DNA from: Halorussus limi
Lineage (GTDB): Archaea; Halobacteriota; Halobacteria; Halobacteriales; Haladaptataceae
Direction of reading: 5' to 3'
NCBI RefSeq assembly: GCF_023238205.1
Contig: NZ_CP096659.1
Span: 1,426,001-1,490,000 of the forward strand
DNA length: 64,000 bases
In this document: positions 24,687 through 31,302 of the stretch, one piece after another
Layout: every line of letters starts with the position of its first letter
Numbering within the stretch: position 1 is the first letter of the stretch
Notes under the pieces: generated by a model
Database searches by the model: none
Seen by the model: only the letters and a program-made list of their open reading frames with translations
Told to the model about the DNA's origin: nothing
Program-made: the position numbers and the translations under genes

Positions 24687-25583
24687 ATGGAGCGACTTGA
24701 AGAAGCTTACGTCCAAAATGAATCCATGCGTCAAAAGGCCTCTTCTCTCTTCTCCTTTGAAAGACAGGTATTCGATATCTTCGCCATCTCCGCAGTCGCG
24801 GTCCTCCTCTTCCTCGTAACAAAAACCCACACGTCGTTCCAGAACCAACTTGTCCTTTTCTACGACAATCCGGCACCCCACGCCTTCTACACGACACACT
24901 TTGTCCACGAATCGGCAGCGCACCTCCGCGGGAACCTCATAAGCTACCTCGTGGTCGTACCCCTTACCTACCTCATCTCACTCAGAGCTGGCCGCCACCG
25001 TGAGTTTCGCCTTGGGTTCCTCGCTATCCTCTTCGTCCTCCCACCGATCATCTCTCTTGTTAGTCTGCTCGGTCTCGACCTCGTCATCCAGACGATCTTC
25101 GGCTTCGACCCGAACGTCCGCTCCAGTCGTGGCTTCTCCGCACTCGCTGGCGCGTTCGTCGGGATGCTAATGGTCGCGGTGGCCGACCTCTTCCGGGATA
25201 TTGCCGACCGCGAGGGGTCGCTTTGGCCGGTCATCGGGCTGATGTTCTGGTACGGGATAGCGGTCGCGTTCTGGGGTGTGTTCCAGTATCTGGTGAGTCT
25301 GCTGACCGTGTTGCTGGTCCTTCTTCCGACGGCATACGCAGTCTGGCTCGTCAAGAAGGTCGAGGGGCAGTACAATATCGTGGACGGGATGCAAGCAGGT
25401 GGCTGGCTACGCGGGCGGCCCGTGACGGTTGGTCTGCTCGGGGTCGGGTTCTTCGCCACGGTCTGGGGGACGCAAGGGCTATTGGCGTTTCCGTGGTTCG
25501 AGGGTGGGACGAATACGTTGTCGCACTTTGTGGGTATCCTTAGCGGAATCTCTCTAATGATATTCTCTAGACCGCTTGTTTAA
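24687..25583 (+). CDS. Rhomboid-like intramembrane protease
   Basis: The protein has 298 residues with about seven hydrophobic helices. An N-terminal cytosolic segment (1-27) precedes helix 1. The HESAAHLRGNLISYL segment (74-88) supplies the conserved His and Asn83 of rhomboid helix 2. RGFSALAGAFVGM has the serine of the GxSG motif as Ser151, with GFSA replacing GFSG. SHFVGILSGI near the C-terminus supplies the catalytic His280. Serine-histidine rhomboids cleave membrane proteins. The first 300 bases are AT-richer than the rest. It faces away from the Ubl operon and is convergent with the next gene. Confidence 0.75.
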   Translation: MERLEEAYVQNESMRQKASSLFSFERQVFDIFAISAVAVLLFLVTKTHTSFQNQLVLFYDNPAPHAFYTTHFVHESAAHLRGNLISYLVVVPLTYLISLRAGRHREFRLGFLAILFVLPPIISLVSLLGLDLVIQTIFGFDPNVRSSRGFSALAGAFVGMLMVAVADLFRDIADREGSLWPVIGLMFWYGIAVAFWGVFQYLVSLLTVLLVLLPTAYAVWLVKKVEGQYNIVDGMQAGGWLRGRPVTVGLLGVGFFATVWGTQGLLAFPWFEGGTNTLSHFVGILSGISLMIFSRPLV

Positions 25584-25586
25584 TTT

Positions 25587-26717
25587 TTATTCCCCATTTG
25601 AAACGCTAGTTCTGTAAGATAACTTTTCTTCTGACTTTCTAAGCAGAACGATTACAAGCATAAAGAAAGAACCTATGAAGTAGACCATTCCCCAGAGAAG
25701 TCCTGCTACTAATAACTCTCCTGTGTATCCTGTTACCATATTCGGAAATCCAATTGTGAAAATTAAAACGAGAGTTGCCGAACTTAATGCGATAAAAATC
25801 GACCGCACTATCAGGTTCTGGAGCTTTTCCATTTCTATTGAATAGGCCCTCCAAGTAAAGGAGAAAAGCGAGAGAATCAAGAAGAACGTGAGTAGTCTCG
25901 CTTCAATGGGGCCGTTCCTTAGTGTCTTGAGGATTGGTGGGTAGTTAGCGACAGCATAAAGAGTTAAAAACAGAACTCCGACCTCAATCCGGAAGTCTGC
26001 GGTAATATATGGATAAACATCCGCAAAGGTGTAATTCCTCTGTAGGTAGAAACCCAGCCACATTGTCAATCCTAATAGACTTAGACTTGCTAATTGAGCA
26101 TGGTAATAGATGAAAGAAAACACGAAAATGAGTGCTGAAGCCGTAAATGTAACTACCCCATTCCTTAGGGAATTATAGCACTTCTCCCAATTTTCTTTCG
26201 CCTCAGAGAGTATATCTTCATTATTCTCGATGATGGTTTTATACTCCCTGAGTACTTGTCGTCGCTCTTCAGAATCAGTGTCCGGGTCAGAATGTTTTGA
26301 GAGGACGTTCCTCCCTTCAATACTCGGCTGAAGAGTAGAGGGATTCATCACCTTATAGGCAAAAACAGGAACACCAACAAACAGGTTAGATATTGAGAAA
26401 GAAACCAGAAGAAAAACAGAAATAGAGAGTAGGATGGCAATCAACGTGGCTTGGGATTCACCGATGAACCCGATAGCAGAATGAATCTGATTACTGAGCC
26501 GATTTATTTGTAAAATATTGTTCGGGAGAGAAACTCCTCCACTAGTTGATGCTAGTGCCGAAATAACTCCGATTGTAACACTAATTGCAGTCAAGACAAT
26601 GCGAAGTAGCCGACTTGCCTGGTTTTCAAATCTTCTGTGTGCCTCAATTTGATAGTCTACACGCCGTTTAACTTCTTCATAAAGAAAGTCCCAGTCACCA
26701 TCCGACTTCAATTTCAT
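25587..26717 (-). CDS. AT-rich multi-pass membrane protein, unknown
   Basis: The protein has 376 residues and no family I can name with confidence. It has a soluble N-terminus (1-38), two helices (39-60 and 88-125), a long charged loop (126-170), then about six more helices. The N-terminal helix plus membrane pair resembles SLATT-type effectors of defence systems, but this is only a resemblance. Codon use and GC content (around 40 percent) differ sharply from the rest of the window, indicating recent transfer. It ends 3 bases from the rhomboid-like stop, convergent. Confidence 0.65.
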   Translation of the reverse strand: MKLKSDGDWDFLYEEVKRRVDYQIEAHRRFENQASRLLRIVLTAISVTIGVISALASTSGGVSLPNNILQINRLSNQIHSAIGFIGESQATLIAILLSISVFLLVSFSISNLFVGVPVFAYKVMNPSTLQPSIEGRNVLSKHSDPDTDSEERRQVLREYKTIIENNEDILSEAKENWEKCYNSLRNGVVTFTASALIFVFSFIYYHAQLASLSLLGLTMWLGFYLQRNYTFADVYPYITADFRIEVGVLFLTLYAVANYPPILKTLRNGPIEARLLTFFLILSLFSFTWRAYSIEMEKLQNLIVRSIFIALSSATLVLIFTIGFPNMVTGYTGELLVAGLLWGMVYFIGSFFMLVIVLLRKSEEKLSYRTSVSNGE

Positions 26718-26924
26718 GTGATAAACCTAAGATAGTAATTTTGTCTGATTGGGATTAGTCTTGTGATTTTACAGAGTATGCCAGAGAGCCAAAACACTCT
26801 AACTTGAGCAATGGAAGGGGTATAAATCATCAACTTAGAGCAGGGATACTTCTGTCTCGCTCAATTCCGTCTGTAACAAGATATCAAGCTAGACTGGCTC
26901 TTTATTTCTCAGTTGGACATCGGT
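26718..26924. other. Short AT-rich spacer
   Basis: This spacer is AT-rich and holds the promoter of the membrane-protein gene (TATA-like tracts near 26735-26770). No gene is seen. Confidence 0.4.
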
Positions 26925-27179
26925 CTACTTTCCGTCCAACTCTCCGGAAGAAAGCTCTTCGTCGAGATATCGGCGTCCGAGTTCTGTGAGCGAGTAGTAC
27001 CCGTCGCCGACTCCTTCAAGCAGTCCCTGTTCGGTAAGTACGCGGCAACGCTCTCCGGCGTAATTCCGGTGAGTATCGATATTTCTCCCGATTACGGCCG
27101 GTGGGACCTCTCCGGCGTCTCGGACGTACTCCAAGATAGCGTCATCGACGGGCACCATCCAGTCCGCACGCTCACGCAT
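26925..27179 (-). CDS. PhiH1-repressor-like winged-helix regulator
   Basis: The protein has 84 residues from the ATG at 27179. The order MRERADWMVPVDDAILEYVRDAG, VIGRNIDTHRNYAGERCRVLTEQGLL and YSLTELGRRYLDEEL is that of the haloarchaeal phage PhiH1 repressor family: a winged helix with a recognition helix around residues 33-48. Such proteins repress lysogeny or plasmid functions. It is divergent from the right-arm operon, and twin palindromes lie 54-89 bases upstream of its start, where it could control both directions. Confidence 0.82.
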   Translation of the reverse strand: MRERADWMVPVDDAILEYVRDAGEVPPAVIGRNIDTHRNYAGERCRVLTEQGLLEGVGDGYYSLTELGRRYLDEELSSGELDGK

Positions 27180-27232
27180 GGTACAGAAAGCGAATATCAG
27201 GACCATAGTACCCCTACAACTAAATCAGAAAC

Positions 27233-27268
27233 TGTGCGTACGCAAATCCAGAACTTTGCATATGCAAA
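27233..27268. promoter_or_regulatory. Twin palindromic operators in the divergent regulator region
   Basis: TTTGCATATGCAAA (27255-27268) is a perfect 14-base palindrome. TGTGCGTACGCAAA (27233-27246) is the same dyad with one mismatch. Their centres are 22 bases apart, two helical turns, so two dimers could bind on one DNA face. They lie between the repressor gene and the right-arm operon, the natural place for the repressor to act. Confidence 0.6.
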
Positions 27269-27275
27269 AGATATA

Positions 27276-27515
27276 ATGCCTATCAACATATCGGACTCTA
27301 TTACGGAAGCTACACGCGGACCCGTCACTCCCCGATGGGTCCATCTCGAAAACGAAGCGGGCCGGTGCTTGGGACACCGGGTCCGCGATAGCTCCCGTGG
27401 AGTAGGCACGGAAGCCATGTTCGCAATCGCTACGCGGGGTCTTGAAAGCCCCGAACGACCGACGGAATCGCACGTCAACCGAACGCCGACCCAACCCGAG
27501 GTGACCGCGGCATGA
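27276..27515 (+). CDS. Unknown 79-residue protein, first gene of right-arm operon
   Basis: ATG at 27276 follows the perfect palindrome by 7 bases, and the stop overlaps the PadR start as ATGA, which supports a real coupled gene. Composition is polar with no clear motif (PINISDSITEATRGP at the start, NRTPTQPEVTAA at the end). The frame remains open upstream, but that part is antisense to the repressor gene and unlikely to be used. Confidence 0.45.
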   Translation: MPINISDSITEATRGPVTPRWVHLENEAGRCLGHRVRDSSRGVGTEAMFAIATRGLESPERPTESHVNRTPTQPEVTAA

Positions 27516-27865
27516 GCGAAACCGCGGCGGTCGGCTTCCCCGAGTTCCACGCCTTCGAGCGCGACCTCCTGTTCGCAGTCTGCGCACTCGAACGCGACGG
27601 CGACGCGCCCCACGGCCTCGCCATCAAGTCCTACCTCGAAGCCGAGTACGACGAGGAAATCAACCACTCGCGACTCTACCAAAATCTCGACGCGCTAGTT
27701 GAGCGCGGCCTCCTCCGGAAGGGCGCGAAGGACGACCGTACGAACGAGTACATCACCACCGACTCCGGGCGACTCCTGCTCGAACGCCGCGCGAAGCGCC
27801 GCGCCGACCAACTCGGTCTCGACCTGCGCGACTCGACCGCGGAAAATGGTGGTGATTTGGAATGA
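27512..27865 (+). CDS. PadR-family transcriptional regulator
   Basis: The protein has 117 residues. The winged helix of the PadR type is visible: FERDLLFAVCALERDGDAPHGLAIKSYLE, then INHSRLYQNLDALVERGLL and DDRTNEYITTDSGRLLLERR. PadR proteins bind promoter dyads as dimers through a C-terminal helix, here short (residues 88-110). It is translationally coupled to the preceding small gene. In haloarchaeal mobile elements PadR genes are common next to the integrase operon and probably regulate it. Confidence 0.85.
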   Translation: MSETAAVGFPEFHAFERDLLFAVCALERDGDAPHGLAIKSYLEAEYDEEINHSRLYQNLDALVERGLLRKGAKDDRTNEYITTDSGRLLLERRAKRRADQLGLDLRDSTAENGGDLE

Positions 27866-27954
27866 TTGGCTCACCCCCGCGCCTGCCTTTAGTTTCACTT
27901 TCACTCAACTATAGAACTCAACTTTTTACACACGAGTCCATCATTCCGTCTCGG

Positions 27955-28014
27955 ATGATTCGGAAACAAATCTCCCACGACGAAACTGTCGCCTCGCAGG
28001 AGGTGCGTGCCTGA
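27955..28014 (+). CDS. 19-residue coupled reading frame
   Basis: ATG at 27955 encodes a short basic peptide (MIRKQISHDETVASQEVRA) whose TGA overlaps the next ATG as TGATG. A TATA-like CTTTTTACA (27922-27930) lies 25 bases upstream, so this is the likely first codon of a leaderless transcript. It may serve mainly to couple translation of the next gene. Confidence 0.4.
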   Translation: MIRKQISHDETVASQEVRA

Positions 28015-28637
28015 TGCAGTGCCCCGAGTGCGGTACGGCGATTCTCGGTGTCGCAACCCGCGGCCCCAACACGCACGTCTTCGACCCCTGCGGCTGTTCG
28101 GTGCCCGTCCACGACATCGCCGCCCTCGACCGCGGCCGCGGCCTCGTGACCGACGGCGGCGAAGAACAGTACGGGGCAGCCACGCGATTCAAGGCGAACA
28201 ACGCCGACACCGAGACGATTCTCCTCGGACGCTACGACGACGCTACGAAGCTCAGCGTCCCGGAAGTCCACGACTGCGCGCCAGTTCGCGCCCGTCGCTA
28301 CTACGAACCGGTGACCGTGGTCAGCTTCCCGTACACGATGTCGCGAGAGGAAGCCATCGAGTGGCTTGACGACCACCGCCATCACCCCGACCTCGCCGAC
28401 TACGACTGGAGCGCCCACGACCAACAGGACCTCCTTGACGTGATCGTGGACAATCGAAGCTCGTACCGGATGCAACTCTCTGACTTCGAGCGCCAACTCG
28501 AAGGCGTCCGCGCGGTCGGCGAGCGAACCAAGCAAGAACTCGAAGAGATTCGGGAGGCGATGACCGACGCGATGCACAACGGGCCTCCCGTCGAAGTCAA
28601 CTGCCTCGACGCGCCCGAGGAGGTCGATTCGGCATGA
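28014..28637 (+). CDS. Unknown protein with N-terminal zinc ribbon
   Basis: The protein has 207 residues. MQCPECGTAILG and DPCGCSVPVHD in the first 35 residues form a zinc ribbon. The middle is beta-rich (YYEPVTVVSFPYTMSREEAIEWL), and residues 145-195 form a charged coiled coil (LSDFERQLEGVRAVGERTKQELEEI). The architecture suggests a DNA-binding or scaffold protein. It is coupled to the next gene by ATGA. No family is recognised. Confidence 0.6.
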   Translation: MQCPECGTAILGVATRGPNTHVFDPCGCSVPVHDIAALDRGRGLVTDGGEEQYGAATRFKANNADTETILLGRYDDATKLSVPEVHDCAPVRARRYYEPVTVVSFPYTMSREEAIEWLDDHRHHPDLADYDWSAHDQQDLLDVIVDNRSSYRMQLSDFERQLEGVRAVGERTKQELEEIREAMTDAMHNGPPVEVNCLDAPEEVDSA

Positions 28638-28960
28638 GCGCCGACCGAACTCGCGCCGGCCGTGGCCTCGAAACCCGGACGTTCCGGGTCGGTCCGGAGC
28701 GGACGGTGGCCTACGGCCCGGCGGCGAGCGGTCGCGAAGAGTGGGCGCTCCGGTTCACCGCCGACTCCGGCGAGCGCGTCGCAGTTCGCCTTGACGAAGA
28801 TGCGATGTACGCGCTCTGGACCGAGGTCCACAACGTGCCGTGGCCTCGCGACGAGACTGAGCGCGGTGACCTCCGCCGCGAGGTCGCGGCCCGCGCCGAA
28901 CGCGCCGATGCCGAGACGCTTCGCCAAGTCCTCGACGTTCTCGGAGGTGACCAGTTGTGA
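28634..28960 (+). CDS. Unknown small protein of the right-arm operon
   Basis: The protein has 108 residues, is acidic and mixed alpha-beta. It has a strand-rich front (TFRVGPERTVAYGPAASG; EEWALRFTADSG) and a helical back rich in Arg, Ala and Glu. The start overlaps the previous stop (ATGA), and its stop overlaps the next GTG. Similar proteins accompany integrases in haloarchaeal elements as I recall; function is unknown. Confidence 0.55.
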   Translation: MSADRTRAGRGLETRTFRVGPERTVAYGPAASGREEWALRFTADSGERVAVRLDEDAMYALWTEVHNVPWPRDETERGDLRREVAARAERADAETLRQVLDVLGGDQL

Positions 28961-29574
28961 CCGACCTCGACTGGCCCGCTGGCTTCGACCGGACCGACGC
29001 AGTCCGCCAGACCACGAACGACCGCTTCGAGATTTCGCTCTCGAAGGCGTTCGACGAACTCGAAACCGAATTGGACCGTCTCGGTGTCAAGGACGGTACC
29101 GACGGCGCACCCGGCTACCGGTACAGCTTCGACGCGCCCCAGCGCCAGACCGACCAGCGACCCTACGCGCGAGCGAACCCCGACGACCCCGGCTTCGTCC
29201 TGCAGTGGACGATGGACGGCAACGACTACGCGGTGGCCTGCGACCGCTACTCGCGGCTTCGAGACAACGTCCGGACCGTCGGCCTCTACGTCCGCGAGAA
29301 GCGCAAGATGGAGGAGCGACCTGTCGAGACCGGCGAGAGCGAGTTCGCCAACGCACGACTCCCGTCCGGCAACGAGAACGCCGACGCGGTGGTCGCACAC
29401 GAACCGCCCCACGAGGTGTTGGGCGTCGCTCGAGACGCCGCTCCCGAAGTCGTTCGCGGTGCGGCCCGCCAACTGAAGAAGAAGTACCACCCGGATGCGG
29501 GCGGCGACGAGGAGCGGTTCAAACGCGTCGTAGACGCCGAGAACGCCATGCTCGACGGGCGGGGTGAGCGATGA
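28957..29574 (+). CDS. J-domain-containing protein of the right-arm operon
   Basis: The protein has 205 residues. The C-terminal 60 residues are a J domain: HEVLGVARDAAPEVVRGAAR, then QLKKKYHPDAGGDEERFKRV with the HPD triad that stimulates DnaK ATPase. The N-terminal 120 residues are of unknown fold (YRYSFDAPQRQTDQRPYAR). The protein may recruit the host chaperone for plasmid or virus replication, as some phage J proteins do; that is inference. The GTG start overlaps the previous stop. Confidence 0.72.
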   Translation: MTDLDWPAGFDRTDAVRQTTNDRFEISLSKAFDELETELDRLGVKDGTDGAPGYRYSFDAPQRQTDQRPYARANPDDPGFVLQWTMDGNDYAVACDRYSRLRDNVRTVGLYVREKRKMEERPVETGESEFANARLPSGNENADAVVAHEPPHEVLGVARDAAPEVVRGAARQLKKKYHPDAGGDEERFKRVVDAENAMLDGRGER

Positions 29575-30596
29575 ATCCGGAGAAACTCTCGCCGCGCGAA
29601 GCGTGGCAGCGGTACATCGACCGCCGTCGCACCGAACTCACCCAAGGGTCGATTTCGACCTACAACTACCGGCTGAAGCTCTGGTGCGAATGGTGCGAGC
29701 GGCAGGGCATTGAGACGGTCAGCGAACTCTCCGGTTGGACGTTCGACCAGTACGAGTCGATGCGGGCGGGGAAGGACCTCGCTCCGAACACGCTCCACAA
29801 CGAAATGGAGACGTTGAAAGACCATGTCGCGTACCTGGAGCGCATCGAGGCGGTCGACGACGGTCTCAGCGAGAAAATCAACGTCCCGGACGTTCCGCAA
29901 GACGAGCGGTCGCGAGAGACGAAACTCGACACCGACGACGCGACTCAACTGATTCGCCACTACCGGAACAGCGAGAGCGACTACGGGACCAACTTCCACG
30001 TCGTCCTCGAACTCGCGTGGCACACCGGCGCCCGATTAGGCGCGCTTCGCGGCCTCGACCTCCGCGACTACGACTCGGGCGAGCAGTACGTGGAGTTCGT
30101 TCACCGACCGCAGTCGGACACTCCGCTGAAGAACAAGACGCACGGCGAGCGCGTCGTCAGCCTCCGTCGAGAGGTCTGCAACGTGGTCGACGCGTACATC
30201 CGCAACGAGCGGAAGGACGCGCACGACGACCACGGGCGGCAACCGCTGTTCACGACGATTCAGCGAAATCGTCCCCAGAAGGGCACGTTCCGGACGTGGT
30301 CGTATCGCGCGACGATGCCGTGCGTTACGGGCGGGTGTCCGCACGGCTACGACCCGGATACCTGCGAGTTCCGAAACCACACGCACGCGAGCAAGTGCCC
30401 CTCGTCGCGGTCGCCCCACCACATCCGGACGGGGTCGATTACGTGGCACCGCGACTGCGGCTTCCCGCGAGAGGTCACCGCCGAGCGGGTCAACGCATCG
30501 CAGGACGTGATTGACGAGTTCTACGACAAGGCGACGAAGATGGAGCGGATGCAGCTCCGGCGTCGCCCTCACCTCGACAAACTGGAAATCGAGTAA
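29571..30596 (+). CDS. Tyrosine recombinase (integrase)
   Basis: The protein has 341 residues. The N-terminal SAM-like core-binding domain (about 5-90) is followed by the catalytic domain with Arg155 (HTGARLGAL), a lysine around 187-189, the HxxR motif His283/Arg286, His293 and the nucleophile Tyr318 (EFYDKA). All catalytic residues are present, so the element may be active. Cysteines at 251, 256, 265 and 276 form an extra zinc-like insertion between Arg and HxxR, typical of haloarchaeal plasmid integrases. It directs recombination at the tRNA-Pro core just downstream. Confidence 0.92.
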   Translation: MNPEKLSPREAWQRYIDRRRTELTQGSISTYNYRLKLWCEWCERQGIETVSELSGWTFDQYESMRAGKDLAPNTLHNEMETLKDHVAYLERIEAVDDGLSEKINVPDVPQDERSRETKLDTDDATQLIRHYRNSESDYGTNFHVVLELAWHTGARLGALRGLDLRDYDSGEQYVEFVHRPQSDTPLKNKTHGERVVSLRREVCNVVDAYIRNERKDAHDDHGRQPLFTTIQRNRPQKGTFRTWSYRATMPCVTGGCPHGYDPDTCEFRNHTHASKCPSSRSPHHIRTGSITWHRDCGFPREVTAERVNASQDVIDEFYDKATKMERMQLRRRPHLDKLEIE

Positions 30597-30601
30597 CTAC
30601 C

Positions 30602-30739
30602 ATGACCGAGACTTTCACCAACGAGACGTTCGTCGAACAGAGCCGCGAATCTCCGGCCGGTCCCTACCCGGGCGGTCCCATTACATATAAAAGTGAAGCG
30701 GTCATTTTCACCCTTCTAAGCGCCTCAGAATCGGTCTGA
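30602..30739 (+). CDS. Short frame running through attR
   Basis: ATG at 30602, 5 bases after the integrase stop, opens a 45-residue frame. It crosses the att core (encoding PGGPI at that point) and ends inside the decayed left-end copy. In the excised circle the same start would join the left arm and encode a different tail. It may be a real small gene whose 3' end is swapped by integration, or chance. Confidence 0.3.
   Translation: MTETFTNETFVEQSRESPAGPYPGGPITYKSEAVIFTLLSASESV
30668..30681 (+). repeat. attR core
   Basis: CCGGGCGGTCCCAT, an exact copy of the attL core at 13678. Confidence 0.85.
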
Positions 30740-30920
30740 GTTGCATCGCTCTCGGTGCCGGGAGGTACTGGTTCTGATGGCTGTCCAGTTACCCGACTCG
30801 GACAGCGACCGCACTACTTGCGACTACTGCGAAGCACACGTCACGGCCCACTTCCGACGGACCTACGGGACCGAAGACCGGCGTGCGATTTGCGGCCATG
30901 CCTCGAACACGGCTGGCAAG
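30682..30920 (+). mobile_element. Decayed second copy of the element's left end
   Basis: From the att core onward this stretch aligns with 13692-13950: TATA box, hairpins, Shine-Dalgarno and the zinc-finger gene, with scattered substitutions. It lies outside attR, so it must derive from another integration of a related element at the same site, later deleted from its right side. No second right att copy is seen before ridA. Confidence 0.75.
30777..30920 (+). pseudogene. Truncated copy of the left-arm zinc-finger gene
   Basis: The first 37 codons match the intact gene at 13788 (MAVQLPDSDSDRTTCDYCEA and onward) with few changes. A 19-base deletion between two GTGCGA repeats of the intact gene then shifts the frame and removes the second CxxC. 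Homology fades by about 30920, next to the ridA stop. Confidence 0.75.
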
Positions 30921-30923
30921 TCG

Positions 30924-31295
30924 CTACCTCAGGGACGCCACGACTTCGAGTTCGAGCCTAATCTCCACCGGTAGGTCCGCGAGTTCGACGGCGCTCCGGG
31001 CGGGATACGGTTCCGACATGTACTCGGCGTAAATCTCGTTGACCACCTCGTAACCTTCCGCGTGGGTCAGAAACACCGTCTTCTCGACGTCCGAAAGTTC
31101 GGGGTTCGCGGCCTGCAGAATCCTCTCGATATTGTCGAGCGTATGTGCAGTCTGTTCGCCAGCGTCGTCGCCAACTACATGTCTGTGTCAGGGTCCAGTG
31201 GTCCTAACCGGAGACGGAGATTCGCTCGCCGTCCGCAATGGCCTGCGAGTAGGGTCGATGGCGTCCGGAGCGTCCACAGTAGTGATTTCTCGCAC
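30924..31295 (-). pseudogene. ridA: ridA-like gene broken by frameshifts
   Basis: All parts of a RidA/YjgF protein can be read but in changing frames. VREITTVDAPDAI starts in one frame, PYSQAIADGERISVSG follows in a second, GPLDPDTD in a third, and VVGDDAGEQTAHTLDNIERI runs to the stop, including PARSAVELADLPVEIRLE with the conserved arginine. Three single-base losses (near 31255, 31207 and 31183) explain it. RidA removes reactive enamine intermediates. It was the last gene after the aldehyde dehydrogenase (8 bases apart). Confidence 0.75.
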
Positions 31296-31302
31296 GGTCG
31301 AA

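Larger units (their letters stand above)
13678..30681 (+). mobile_element. 17-kb integrative element in tRNA-Pro
   Basis: A 14-base direct repeat, CCGGGCGGTCCCAT, occurs at 13678-13691 (the tRNA 3' end) and 30668-30681. The integrase gene lies just inside attR. Both outer arms are coupled operons of small GC-rich genes of the kind found in haloarchaeal proviruses and plasmids, and the centre holds accessory cargo of lower GC content. I see no capsid, portal or terminase genes, nor VirB4/VirD4-type conjugation genes, so it is best called an integrative element or plasmid-like island. Excision would give a circle of 16,990 bp. Confidence 0.88.

Noticed and set aside
27225-27682. Minus-strand frames opposite the PadR gene
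   Set aside because: They are antisense to a clear PadR winged helix and to the coupled upstream gene.
13678-30681. CRISPR array or virus structural genes in the element
   Set aside because: No regularly spaced repeats and no capsid, portal, terminase or tail-like products can be seen.
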